From NCBI RefSeq assembly GCF_014203735.1, contig NZ_JACHJQ010000004.1, positions 310,001-374,000 of the forward strand: a stretch of DNA of 64,000 nucleotides, in the 5' to 3' direction. The stretch comes from Actinophytocola algeriensis (GTDB taxonomy: Bacteria > Actinomycetota > Actinomycetes > Mycobacteriales > Pseudonocardiaceae). This document shows positions 25,429-33,736 of this stretch, one piece after another; positions within the stretch are counted from its first letter, which is position 1, and the number at the start of each line of letters is the position of its first letter. A program made the translations under genes and the position numbers. The notes under the pieces are model-generated. The model ran no database searches and was not told the origin of the DNA. It worked only from the letters and a program-made list of their open reading frames with translations.

Positions 25429-25515
25429 GCAGGCAGACCCGCACACAACGTAAAAGAACTGCATAACCGAGGAGCCATCCCAGAGACTTGCCCCTCCGGC
25501 GAGGAGGCCCGCCGG
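25429..25515 (-). repeat. Dispersed structured repeat, copy 2
   Basis: It shares with copy 1 a 36-bp block (25471-25506, one mismatch) containing GTCTCTGGGATGGCTCC and, further on, GTTCTTT and GGTCTGCCTGCG. Here the last block is followed on the minus strand by GGGCGGGCTTTTTCG, which resembles an intrinsic terminator. Confidence 0.5.
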
Positions 25516-25590
25516 CAGGACGCCCGGCCGGCGAGGACAGGGCGAAGGCCACCCGCCGCGGTCGGCTCCAACCGCGGCGAATGGCCTGAA

Positions 25591-25888
25591 TCAAGCGGCC
25601 GGACGATTCCGGGCGTCAGGCCTGACGAAGCTGGTCCGGGAGTTGGCGTTGTTGCTGAACGCCGTCGGCTGGCACTCGTAGAGCGTCGGGTCGATGGCCT
25701 GCGCGGCGTTTCCTCGACGCCAGAGGACTCGATGTCGAAGTCGGACCGGACCTGTGCGAGGCGTTCCCGCCAGTTCGCGGGCAGGTGCGCGGTGATCGCG
25801 TCGAGGCGGGCCTGGTCGGCGGGGACAGCTCCGCGTGACGACGTTCCGCCATGTCGGACATCTGACAGCCACCAGTACTGATCGGATC
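25591..25888 (-). pseudogene. Frameshifted relic of a small hypothetical gene
   Basis: Two adjoining minus-strand frames each read like natural protein: the first gives VPADQARLDAITAHLPANWR and continues to SDFDIESSGVEE, the second gives AAQAIDPTLYECQPTAFSNN and ends in stop 25591-25593. A single indel near 25715 would join them. Either a disrupted gene or a sequence error; function unknown. Confidence 0.45.
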
Positions 25889-25941
25889 AATGAGGACACA
25901 GGATCGCGCGAGGGGTGGATTCTGTGATCCGGCTGCGGTAT

Positions 25942-25952
25942 ACATCGGATGT
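25942..25952. promoter_or_regulatory. Palindromic operator ACATCGGATGT before the fucose operon
   Basis: Perfect 5-bp arms around a central G, 33 bp upstream of the fuconate dehydratase start. ACCTCGGATGT recurs at 32461-32471 next to the gntR gene. The geometry fits a FadR-type GntR dimer site. Confidence 0.55.
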
Positions 25953-25985
25953 CTTATCTCGAAGTGGAAGGGGACGGCGGCTCAC

Positions 25986-27275
25986 ATGGCCCGCATCACC
26001 GGCATGGATGTGCGCGACATCCGGTTCCCCACCTCGCGGGAGCTCGACGGGTCCGACGCGATGAACCCCGATCCCGACTACTCCGCCGCCTACGTCGTGC
26101 TGCGCACCGACGACGGGCCCGACGGGTACGGGCTCGCCTTCACCATCGGCCGGGGCAACGACGTGCAGGCCGCCGCCATCAAGGCCCTGGACCACATGGT
26201 CGTCGGGCGGCCGGTGCCGGAGACCGCGTTCGAGCTGGCCGCCCTCAGCCGGGAGCTGGTCGGCGACTCGCAGCTGCGCTGGCTGGGCCCCGAGAAGGGC
26301 GTCGCGCACATGGCGATCGGGGCCGTGGTCAACGCGGCATGGGACCTCGCCGCGCGGCGGGCGGAACGTCCATTGTGGAGGTTCCTGTCCGAGTTGTCGC
26401 CGGAGGAGCTGGTCGCGCAGGTCGACTTCCGGTACCTCTCCGACGCCCTCACCGAACAGGAGGCACTCGACCTCCTGCGCAGGCCGGGGCGGGCGGCGCG
26501 GATCGCGGAGATAGAGCGGGACGGCTACCCGGCCTACAGCACCGGCGCGGGCTGGCTCGGGTACACCGACGAGAAGATGGTCCGGCTCGCGAAACAGGCC
26601 GTCGCCGACGGGTTCGCGATGCTCAAGCTCAAGGTCGGCGGCGACCTCGACGACGACATCCGGCGCATGCGGCTCGCGCGGGACGCGGTCGGGCCGGACA
26701 TCCGGATCGCCGTCGACGCCAACCAGCGGTGGGACGTCGAGCCCGCGATCAAGTGGATGCAGGCGCTGAGCGAGTTCGACCCGTACTGGATCGAGGAGCC
26801 GACCTCGCCGGACGACGTGCTCGCGCACCGGGCGATCGCCGAGGCCATCGCGCCGATCCGGGTCGCGACCGGCGAGCACGTGCAGAACCGGGTGATGTTC
26901 AAGCAGTATCTGCAGGCGGGCGCGTTGTCGGTGCTGCAGATCGACGCGGCCCGGGTCGGCGGGGTCAACGAGAACATCGCGATCCTGCTGCTCGCCGCGA
27001 AGTTCGGCGTGCCGGTGTGCCCGCACGCCGGCGGCGTCGGCCTGTGCGAGCTGGTCCGGCACCTGTCGATGTTCGACTACGTGGCAATCTCCGGCACGCA
27101 GGACGACCGCGCGATCGAGTGGGTGGATCAACTGCACGAGCACTTCACCGACCCCGCTATCGTGCGCGGCGGACGCTACCTCGCGCCCACGGCCCCGGGT
27201 TTCTCCGCGCGGATCAACGACGAGGCGCTCGCCCGGTACGCCTTCCCCGACGGTCCTGAGTGGAGTGAGAAGTGA
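25986..27275 (+). CDS. L-fuconate dehydratase (enolase superfamily)
   Basis: A 429-aa enolase-superfamily enzyme of the mandelate-racemase type. It has the KxK pair in MLKLKVGG, metal ligands in [18 protein letters not shown] and ATGEHVQNR, and the His of [11 protein letters not shown]. The EPTSPDD signature and the length fit L-fuconate dehydratase, which yields 2-keto-3-deoxy-L-fuconate. The ATG at 25986 is chosen because earlier in-frame codons run through the promoter. The following SDR and the fucose dehydrogenase/lactonase genes confirm the pathway. Confidence 0.88.
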   Translation: MARITGMDVRDIRFPTSRELDGSDAMNPDPDYSAAYVVLRTDDGPDGYGLAFTIGRGNDVQAAAIKALDHMVVGRPVPETAFELAALSRELVGDSQLRWLGPEKGVAHMAIGAVVNAAWDLAARRAERPLWRFLSELSPEELVAQVDFRYLSDALTEQEALDLLRRPGRAARIAEIERDGYPAYSTGAGWLGYTDEKMVRLAKQAVADGFAMLKLKVGGDLDDDIRRMRLARDAVGPDIRIAVDANQRWDVEPAIKWMQALSEFDPYWIEEPTSPDDVLAHRAIAEAIAPIRVATGEHVQNRVMFKQYLQAGALSVLQIDAARVGGVNENIAILLLAAKFGVPVCPHAGGVGLCELVRHLSMFDYVAISGTQDDRAIEWVDQLHEHFTDPAIVRGGRYLAPTAPGFSARINDEALARYAFPDGPEWSEK

Positions 27276-28021
27276 CCGATTTTGACGGGCTGACAGCGGT
27301 TGTCACCGGCGGTGCGTCGGGTATCGGTGCCGCGGTGGCGAAGACGCTGACCGAACGCGGCGCCAAGGTCGCGGTCCTCGACGTCAACCCCGGCGATGAC
27401 GGCATCCGCTGCGACGTCTCCGACGACACCGAGGTCCGCGCCGCGATCGCCGCGGTCGTCGAGCGGTTCGGCGGCGTCGACGTGCTGGTCAACAACGCGG
27501 GCATCGGCGCGCAGGGCGACGTGGCCGGCAACGACGACGCCGAGTGGCACCGGGTGCTGGACGTGAACGTGGTCGGCATGGCCCGCGTGACCAGGGCCGC
27601 GCTGCCGCACCTGAAGAACAGCGGGTGCGCCGCCGTGGTCAACACCTGCTCGATCGCGGCGTGGCAGGGCCTGCCGAACCGGGTCCTGTACTCGGCCAGC
27701 AAAGGCGCGGTGCTCGCGCTGACGCTGGCCATGGCGACCGACCACCTCGACGACGGCATCCGGATCAACTGCGTGTGCCCCGGCACCGCGGACACCCCGT
27801 GGGTCGGCAGGCTGCTCGACGCGGCCCCGGACCCGGAGAAGGAGCGTGCCGCGCTCGCCGCCCGCCAGCCGATGGGCAAGCTCGTGACCGCCGACGAGGT
27901 GGCGCACGCGATCGCCTACCTGGCAAGCCCCCTGTCCGGCTCGACCACCGGGACCGCCCTCGCGGTCGACGGTGGCATGTACGGCCTGCGTCCACGACCG
28001 CGGGTACCGGGAGCGGAGTGA
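27272..28021 (+). CDS. SDR dehydrogenase, probably 2-keto-3-deoxy-L-fuconate dehydrogenase
   Basis: A 249-aa short-chain dehydrogenase with the NAD site [16 protein letters not shown], and catalytic Ser and Tyr-x-x-x-Lys (YSASKGA). [20 protein letters not shown] near the C-terminus is typical of enzymes oxidising 2-keto-3-deoxy-L-fuconate. The GTG overlaps the dehydratase stop, so the product is passed to the next enzyme. The expected product is the 2,4-diketo acid, which needs an FAH-type hydrolase. Confidence 0.85.
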   Translation: MTDFDGLTAVVTGGASGIGAAVAKTLTERGAKVAVLDVNPGDDGIRCDVSDDTEVRAAIAAVVERFGGVDVLVNNAGIGAQGDVAGNDDAEWHRVLDVNVVGMARVTRAALPHLKNSGCAAVVNTCSIAAWQGLPNRVLYSASKGAVLALTLAMATDHLDDGIRINCVCPGTADTPWVGRLLDAAPDPEKERAALAARQPMGKLVTADEVAHAIAYLASPLSGSTTGTALAVDGGMYGLRPRPRVPGAE

Positions 28022-28027
28022 AGGAGC

Positions 28028-28098
28028 GGCCGCCGTCTGGACCGAGGAGCGCGCGCAGGCGCGCCAGCGCCGAGCACGCGACGAGGGACGACGGCGGT
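28028..28098 (+). promoter_or_regulatory. Intercistronic stem-loop before the binding-protein gene
   Basis: The 145-bp gap between the SDR and the binding-protein gene holds CCGCCGTC (28030-28037) and its complement GACGGCGG (28090-28097), with a GCGCGC-rich inner hairpin. Such stems often stabilise the highly expressed binding-protein message; the role here is inferred. Confidence 0.35.
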
Positions 28099-28166
28099 TG
28101 AGCGGATGAACGAAGCGACCAATTGAACACAGTTCCCTTTCTCTCTCCAGCATCAAGGAGGATGCG

Positions 28167-29204
28167 ATGCGCAAGACCATCGGCGCGGTCGCGGCGGTCG
28201 CCGCGCTGGCCGTCGCGGTGAGCGGCTGTGGGTCCACGAAGGACACCGCGGGTGGTGGCGGCGGCGGTGGTGGGGACGGCAAGATCGGCGCCACGGTGCC
28301 GCTGTTGACCTCGCCGTTCTGGCAGGCGTACAACAACTACGTGCCGGGGATGGCGAAGGAGGCGGGCCTCGACGCCCTGCCGACCGTCAACGCGGACAAC
28401 GACACCCAGAAGCAGATCACCGACATCAACAACCTGCTCAACCAGGGCGTCAAGGGCCTGGTGGTGACCCCGCTCGACTCCGCGGCCATCGTCGCGGGCC
28501 TCAACCAGGCCGAGCGCAAGGGCGTGCCGGTGGTGTCGGTCGACGTGGCACCCGAGTCCGGCAAGGTCGCGATGGTCGTGCGCGCCGACAACAAGGCGTA
28601 CGGCACCAAGGCGTGTGACGTGATCGGCGAGAGGGTGCCGGAAGGCAAGGTCATCCAGATCATGGGTGACCTGGCGTCGGTCAACGGCCGCGACCGGTCC
28701 GAGGCGTTCCGCGCGTGCGTGAAGGAGAAGTACCCGAAGCTCACCGTGCTGGAGATCCCGGCGGACTGGCAGGCGGAGAAGGCCGCGTCCGGACTGGAGG
28801 GGCTGCTGACGGCGAACCCGGACGTCAAGGGCATCTACATGCAGGCCGGTGGCGTCTACCTCGCGCCGACGCTGCAGGCCCTGGAGCGCAAGAACCTCAA
28901 GTTCCCGGTCGGCGACCCGAAGCACATCGTGCTGGTCTCCAACGACGGCATCCCGCAGGAGCTGGACGCGATCCGGGCCGGCGAGCTGGACGCGACCGTG
29001 TCGCAGCCCGCGGACGACTACGCCAAGTACGGCATGTACTGGCTGAAGAAGGCCATGGCGGGCGAGACCTTCTCCGAGGGCCCGACCGACCACGGCAGCA
29101 CGGTCGTCGAGACCATGCCGGGCATCCTGGAGGACCAGCTGCCCGCGCCGGTCGTCACCAAGGAGAACGTGGACGACGAAGCCCTGTGGGGTAACAGCTT
29201 GTGA
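28167..29204 (+). CDS. Sugar-binding lipoprotein of a CUT2 ABC transporter (probably L-fucose)
   Basis: A 345-aa periplasmic-binding-protein-like (RbsB-type) lipoprotein. The signal peptide ends in the lipobox VSGC with a Gly-rich linker. AAGGAGG lies six bases before ATG. It is followed directly by a double-domain ATPase and a permease, the CUT2 arrangement for monosaccharides. Placement inside the fucose operon indicates L-fucose or a close relative as ligand. Confidence 0.88.
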   Translation: MRKTIGAVAAVAALAVAVSGCGSTKDTAGGGGGGGGDGKIGATVPLLTSPFWQAYNNYVPGMAKEAGLDALPTVNADNDTQKQITDINNLLNQGVKGLVVTPLDSAAIVAGLNQAERKGVPVVSVDVAPESGKVAMVVRADNKAYGTKACDVIGERVPEGKVIQIMGDLASVNGRDRSEAFRACVKEKYPKLTVLEIPADWQAEKAASGLEGLLTANPDVKGIYMQAGGVYLAPTLQALERKNLKFPVGDPKHIVLVSNDGIPQELDAIRAGELDATVSQPADDYAKYGMYWLKKAMAGETFSEGPTDHGSTVVETMPGILEDQLPAPVVTKENVDDEALWGNSL

Positions 29205-30709
29205 GCGGTGGCGTCGAGACAGTCGTCGAGGCACTGGGTGTCGGCAAGCGCTACGGGCCCACCGTGGCGCTCGCCGATGTCAGTCTCACCGTCGAGGCAG
29301 GCGAGTCGCACGCGCTCGTCGGCCGCAACGGGGCGGGCAAGTCGACGCTGGTGTCCCTCCTCACCGGACTGTCCAAACCGGACACGGGGACGGTCACGTT
29401 CGGTGGGGAACCGGCGCCGCCGATCGGCGACCGGGAGGCGTGGCGCACCAAGGTCGCGTGCGTCTACCAGCACTCGACGGTCATCCCGCACCTGACGGTC
29501 GCGGAGAACCTGTTCATCAACCGGCAGCCGACCCGGCGCGGCGTGATCTCGTGGTCGCGCCTGCGGAAGGACTCCCGCGAGCTGCTGGACTCGTGGCACG
29601 TCGACGTGGACGTGGACCTGCCTGCCGGTGAGCTGTCGGTCGAGGACCGGCAGCTCGTGGAGATCGCGCGCGCCCTGTCCTACGGCGCGCGGTTCATCGT
29701 GCTCGACGAGCCGACCGCGCAGCTCGACTCCGACGCGATCGGGCGGCTGTTCGTGCGGATGCGGGAGCTGCAGGACGCGGGTGTCACCTTCCTGTTCATC
29801 TCGCACCACCTGCAGGAGGTGCACGAGGTCTGCCAGGCGGTGACGGTGCTGCGCGACGCGCGGCACGTGGTCACCGCGCCGGTCGCGGACCTCACCCGCG
29901 CCCAGCTGATCGACGCGATGACCGGCGAGACCGGTGGTCTGACGGTGACCGACGCGGCCGAGCGGGACGCGGTCGCGGCCGACGCCGAGGACGTGCTGAC
30001 GGTCGCAGGCCTGTCCGGTGACGCGTTCACCGACATATCGTTCGGGCTGCGGCGCGGTGAGGTGCTCGGCATCGCCGGGTCGAACGCGAGCGGCAAGCAC
30101 CAGATCGCGGAGACGATCTACGGGCTGCGCGCACCGGTCCGCGGGGTGGTGACGATGAACGGCCGCCCGCTGCCGCACGGCGACGTGAAGGCCGCGCTGC
30201 GGGCCGGGATCGGTTGCGTGCCACGGGATCGGCACCACCAGGGGCTGGTGCTGGGCATGTCCATCGCCGACAACGCCGCCATGTCCGTCCTGGACCGGAT
30301 GGGCCCTGGCGGCCTCGCCGCACCCGGCGCGCGGACCGCGGTGGCGACGAAGGCGATCGCCGACTACGACATCGTGGCGGCAGGCCCGCTGCAGCAGGCG
30401 GACGCGCTGTCCGGCGGCAACCAGCAGAAGATCGTGCTGGCGCGGGCGCTCGGGAGCGACCCGGACGTGCTGGTGCTGATCAACCCGACGGCGGGTGTCG
30501 ACGTGAAGTCCAAGGAAGCGCTGCTCGGCCAGGTCGAGCGGGTGCGCGCGGAAGGCAAGGCGGTCCTGATCGTCAGCGACGAGCTGGACGACCTGCGGCC
30601 GTGTGACCGGGTACTGGTGCTGCGCGCCGGCGACCTGGTCGCGGAGCACGAGGCCGGCTGGTCGGTGGGCGATCTGGTGGCCGACATCGAAGGGGTCACG
30701 CATGACTGA
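29201..30709 (+). CDS. CUT2 sugar ABC transporter ATP-binding protein
   Basis: A 502-aa duplicated ATPase. The N-terminal half has the P-loop GRNGAGKST and Walker B FIVLDEPTAQLD. The C-terminal half has a degenerate P-loop (GSNASGKHQ) but a clear LSGGNQQK signature and VLINPTAGVD, where the usual EPT is NPT. The N-terminal signature is weak (ELSVEDRQ). Such asymmetry is normal for RbsA/MglA-type proteins. GTG overlaps the preceding stop. Confidence 0.9.
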   Translation: MSGGVETVVEALGVGKRYGPTVALADVSLTVEAGESHALVGRNGAGKSTLVSLLTGLSKPDTGTVTFGGEPAPPIGDREAWRTKVACVYQHSTVIPHLTVAENLFINRQPTRRGVISWSRLRKDSRELLDSWHVDVDVDLPAGELSVEDRQLVEIARALSYGARFIVLDEPTAQLDSDAIGRLFVRMRELQDAGVTFLFISHHLQEVHEVCQAVTVLRDARHVVTAPVADLTRAQLIDAMTGETGGLTVTDAAERDAVAADAEDVLTVAGLSGDAFTDISFGLRRGEVLGIAGSNASGKHQIAETIYGLRAPVRGVVTMNGRPLPHGDVKAALRAGIGCVPRDRHHQGLVLGMSIADNAAMSVLDRMGPGGLAAPGARTAVATKAIADYDIVAAGPLQQADALSGGNQQKIVLARALGSDPDVLVLINPTAGVDVKSKEALLGQVERVRAEGKAVLIVSDELDDLRPCDRVLVLRAGDLVAEHEAGWSVGDLVADIEGVTHD

Positions 30710-31724
30710 GGTGCAAAGCCGGGAAAGGCGCGTGCACGGCACCGATCGCCCTGAGCGCGCCTTCCGCGGCATGGGACGGCTGCCGCGGTTGCGGGAGCTG
30801 GCACTCGTGCCCGCGCTCGTGGTGCTGCTGATCATCGGCGCGATCGTCAACGACAGCTTCCTCACCACCGGCAACCTGATCAGCATCCTCGGCGCGTCCG
30901 CCGCGCTCGCGCTGGTCGTGCTGGGTGAGTCGCTCGTGCTGATCTCCGGCAAGTTCGACCTGTCGCTCGAGTCCACCGTGGGCATCGCACCCGCGATCGG
31001 CGCGCTGCTGGTGATCCCGTCCGGCTTCGGCACCGAATGGCACGCCGCGGCCGGGATCGCCACGATCCTGCTCGTCGGCGCGGTGATCGGCGCGTTCAAC
31101 GGCTTCCTCATCGTGAAACTCAAGCTGAACGCCTTCATCGTCACCCTGGCCATGCTGATCGTCCTGCGCGGACTGCTCGTCGGCGCCACCGAGGGCAAGA
31201 CGCTGTTCGACATGCCGGAGGCGTTCTTCACGCTCGCCACCGCCACGTTCATCGGCCTGCCGATCTCGGTGTGGCTCGCGTTGGTCCTGTTCGCGGTCAC
31301 GGGGTTCGTGCTGCGCTACCACCGGGTCGGCCGCTCGCTGTACGCGATCGGCGGCAACCGGGAGGCCGCGCGCGCCGCGGGCATCAACGTGGACCGCATC
31401 TCGGGGCTGGTGTTCGTGGTCGCCGGGGTGCTCGCCGCGATCGGCGGGCTCGTGCTCACCGGCTACGTCGGCGCGATCAACGCCAACCAGGGCGACGGCA
31501 TGATCTTCACGGTCTTCGCGGCGGCGGTCATCGGCGGCATCTCACTCGACGGCGGCCGCGGCACGATGTTCGGCGCGCTCACCGGTGTGCTGCTGCTCGC
31601 GGTCGTGGAGAACCTGCTGACACTTGCCCAGGTCCCGTCGTTCTGGATCCAGGCCGTGTACGGCGCGATCATCCTGGTCTCGCTCATGCTGGCCCGGTTC
31701 ACCGGCGGGAAGCCGCAGACCTAG
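30702..31724 (+). CDS. CUT2 sugar ABC transporter permease
   Basis: A 340-aa RbsC-type permease with about eight to ten hydrophobic segments and the LDGGRGTMFG-like conserved loop (ISLDGGRGTMFGA). The ATG at 30702 overlaps the ATPase by 8 bp and has GAAGGGG at good spacing. The first 23 codons run through palindromic repeat copy D, giving a basic Arg-rich cytoplasmic tail; an internal ATG at 30771 would remove it but has no ribosome binding site. Confidence 0.88.
   Translation: MTEVQSRERRVHGTDRPERAFRGMGRLPRLRELALVPALVVLLIIGAIVNDSFLTTGNLISILGASAALALVVLGESLVLISGKFDLSLESTVGIAPAIGALLVIPSGFGTEWHAAAGIATILLVGAVIGAFNGFLIVKLKLNAFIVTLAMLIVLRGLLVGATEGKTLFDMPEAFFTLATATFIGLPISVWLALVLFAVTGFVLRYHRVGRSLYAIGGNREAARAAGINVDRISGLVFVVAGVLAAIGGLVLTGYVGAINANQGDGMIFTVFAAAVIGGISLDGGRGTMFGALTGVLLLAVVENLLTLAQVPSFWIQAVYGAIILVSLMLARFTGGKPQT
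30719..30770. repeat. Palindromic repeat copy D, inside coding sequence
   Basis: Two units (GGGAAAGGCGCGTGCACGGC and CCTGAGCGCGCCTTCCGCGG) match the intergenic family at 11.3, 24.7 and 58.2 kb, but here they are translated as the N-terminus of the fucose permease. Confidence 0.6.
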
Positions 31725-32413
31725 GAGTTCTCGCCGTGCTCCCCGAGGGCGTTGCGCAGCCACTGCTCGACGCCGGAGATGTGGACGGTCGCCCACGAGC
31801 GGGCCAGCTCCGGCTCGCGGGCGGCGATGGCGTCGTAGATCGCGCGGTGCTGCTCGCGGGTCTTCGCGACCGCGCCTTCCTGGGTGAGGCCGCGCCAGAT
31901 CCGCGCGCGGGTCGTCGGGCCCGACAGCGAGTCGATCAGCGAGCACAGCACGGGGTTGCCGGTGCCGAGCGCGATGCGGCGGTGGAACTCCAGGTCGTTC
32001 GCGACGAGCGACTCGACGGTCGGCGACTCCTCGAGCCCTTCGAGGAGCTTCGCCAGTTCGGCGATGTCCTCCTCGGTCATGTTGGTGGCGGCCATCGCGG
32101 TCGCCGCCGGTTCGAGGATGCGCCGCACGGCGAGGAAGTCGAGCACGGTGTCGTCGCGGTGGAAGTCCACGACGAACGTCATCGCGTCGAGCAGCAGCTT
32201 CGGTTCGAGGCTGGTGACGTACGTGCCGTCGCCCTGCCGGACGTCGAGCACGCGGATCAGGCACAGTGCCTTCACGGCCTCCCGCAGCGAGCTGCGCGAC
32301 AGGCCCAGGTGCTGGGCCAGGTCGGCTTCCTTGGGGAGCCGGTCGCCGGGCGCGAGCTCACCCGAGATGATCATGCCCTTGATCTTGTCGATCGCTTCGT
32401 CGGTAACGGGCAT
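31721..32413 (-). CDS. FadR-type GntR regulator of the fucose genes
   Basis: A 230-aa regulator with a GntR winged helix (RLPKEADLAQHLGLSRSSLR, GDGTYV) and an all-helical FCD ligand domain. ATG at 32413 has AGAGAGG upstream; a longer frame to 32455 lacks one. It is convergent with the permease (4-bp overlap) and divergent from the mutarotase operon, so it sits between both halves of the fucose cluster. The palindromes at 25942 and 32461 are its likely operators; ligand inferred. Confidence 0.88.
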   Translation of the reverse strand: MPVTDEAIDKIKGMIISGELAPGDRLPKEADLAQHLGLSRSSLREAVKALCLIRVLDVRQGDGTYVTSLEPKLLLDAMTFVVDFHRDDTVLDFLAVRRILEPAATAMAATNMTEEDIAELAKLLEGLEESPTVESLVANDLEFHRRIALGTGNPVLCSLIDSLSGPTTRARIWRGLTQEGAVAKTREQHRAIYDAIAAREPELARSWATVHISGVEQWLRNALGEHGENS

Positions 32414-32460
32414 ACGAACCTCTCTTGCGGAGCTTGCGGAGCGAACGTCGGACACTGCAA

Positions 32461-32471
32461 ACCTCGGATGT
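32461..32471. promoter_or_regulatory. Operator-like ACCTCGGATGT between gntR and the mutarotase operon
   Basis: It differs at one base from the perfect palindrome ACATCGGATGT before the fuconate dehydratase operon and lies between the two divergent start codons, suiting autoregulation plus control of the fucose dehydrogenase operon. Confidence 0.5.
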
Positions 32472-32501
32472 TTCCTCTAGAGTGCCACGAAAGGTGAACG
32501 G

Positions 32502-32810
32502 ATGCGGGTAGCACTGCACACCCGGCTCAAGCCGGGCAGGGAGGCGGAGTACGAGAAGGTGCACGCCGTCATCCCGCGTGACCTGGAAGTCGCGCTGCGC
32601 GACGCGGGCGTGTCGTCCTGGGCCATCTACCGCGACGGCCTCGACCTGTTCCACGTGCTCGAGGTGGCGGACTACCAGGCCATGCGGCACGCGCTGCGCG
32701 ACCACCCGGCGAACGTGCCGTGGCAGCGGCGGATGGCAGAGCTGCTGGAGGTCGAGGACGACTACTCGGGCACCGACACCGGCCTGAAACTCGTGTGGGA
32801 GCTGTCGTGA
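32502..32810 (+). CDS. Sugar mutarotase, RhaM/L-fucose mutarotase type
   Basis: A 102-aa protein of the L-rhamnose mutarotase (RhaM) family, covering the whole fold (MRVALHTRLKPGREAEYEKV, SSWAIYRDG, HPANVPWQRRMAELL). It interconverts alpha and beta anomers. As the first gene of the dehydrogenase-lactonase operon it would provide the beta anomer of L-fucose. A second member at 54727-55047 serves the rhamnose operon. Confidence 0.88.
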   Translation: MRVALHTRLKPGREAEYEKVHAVIPRDLEVALRDAGVSSWAIYRDGLDLFHVLEVADYQAMRHALRDHPANVPWQRRMAELLEVEDDYSGTDTGLKLVWELS

Positions 32811-33736
32811 CCGTGCCTGTCGGGCTGGGCTGCGCCCAGCTGGGCAACCTGTACCGCCCGATGACCGACGAGACCGCTGCCGCGATCGTCGACGCGGCGT
32901 GGGACGCGGGCATCCGGTACTACGACACCGCGCCGCACTACGGGCTCGGGCTGTCGGAGCGGCGGCTGGGTTCCTCCCTGCGCGGGCGGCCACGGGACGA
33001 GTACGTGCTGTCCACGAAGGTCGGCAGGCTCCTGGAGGTGAACCCGGCGTACGCGGGGGAACGGGACACCGACGGCTTCGACGTGCCCGCCACGCTGGTG
33101 CGGCGCCGCGACTACTCCCGCGACGGGGTGCTGCGGTCGCTGGAGTCCAGCATGGCGCGCCTCGGTGTCGACCGGATCGACATCGCGTTCGTGCACGACG
33201 CCGAGGACCACGTCGAGGAGGCCCTGGCAGGCGCGATCCCGGCGTTGATCGAGCTGCGGGACCAGGGGGTGCTGCGCGGCGTCGGGCTCGGCATGAACTT
33301 CGACCGCGTGCTGGCCGAGTTCGTCCGCCGCTCCGATGTGGACACCATCATGGTCGCGGGCCGGTACACGCTGCTGGAACAGCCCGCACTGGACGAGCTG
33401 CTGCCACTGTGCGAGGAACGTGGCGTGCGGGTGATGGCGGCAGGCGTGTTCAACAGCGGCATCCTGGCGTCCCCGACCCCGGGGACGACGTACAACTACA
33501 AGGAGGCCCCGGCTCCGCTGGTGGAGCGGGCGCGGCGGATCGCGGACGTGTGCGCGCGGTACGGCGTTGAGCTGCCCGCGGCGGCGATCGCCATGCCCGC
33601 GCGGCACCCCGCGGTCGAGGCGGTCGTGCTGGGCGCCAGCTCGGTCCGCCAGGTCGAGTCGAACGTGGCTCGCGCGGCGGCGGAGATCCCACCGGGCCTG
33701 TGGCAGGCCCTGACCGAGGAAGGACTGCTGCGGTGA
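32807..33736 (+). CDS. L-fucose dehydrogenase (aldo/keto reductase family)
   Basis: A 309-aa aldo/keto reductase with the catalytic Asp/Tyr region YYDTAPHYGLGLSE, the Lys in STKVGR and the His in IAFVHDAED. The sequence pattern fits D-threo-aldose/L-fucose 1-dehydrogenases, which make L-fuconolactone. GTG at 32807 overlaps the mutarotase stop; the longer open frame upstream belongs to the mutarotase region. Confidence 0.88.
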   Translation: MTVPVGLGCAQLGNLYRPMTDETAAAIVDAAWDAGIRYYDTAPHYGLGLSERRLGSSLRGRPRDEYVLSTKVGRLLEVNPAYAGERDTDGFDVPATLVRRRDYSRDGVLRSLESSMARLGVDRIDIAFVHDAEDHVEEALAGAIPALIELRDQGVLRGVGLGMNFDRVLAEFVRRSDVDTIMVAGRYTLLEQPALDELLPLCEERGVRVMAAGVFNSGILASPTPGTTYNYKEAPAPLVERARRIADVCARYGVELPAAAIAMPARHPAVEAVVLGASSVRQVESNVARAAAEIPPGLWQALTEEGLLR

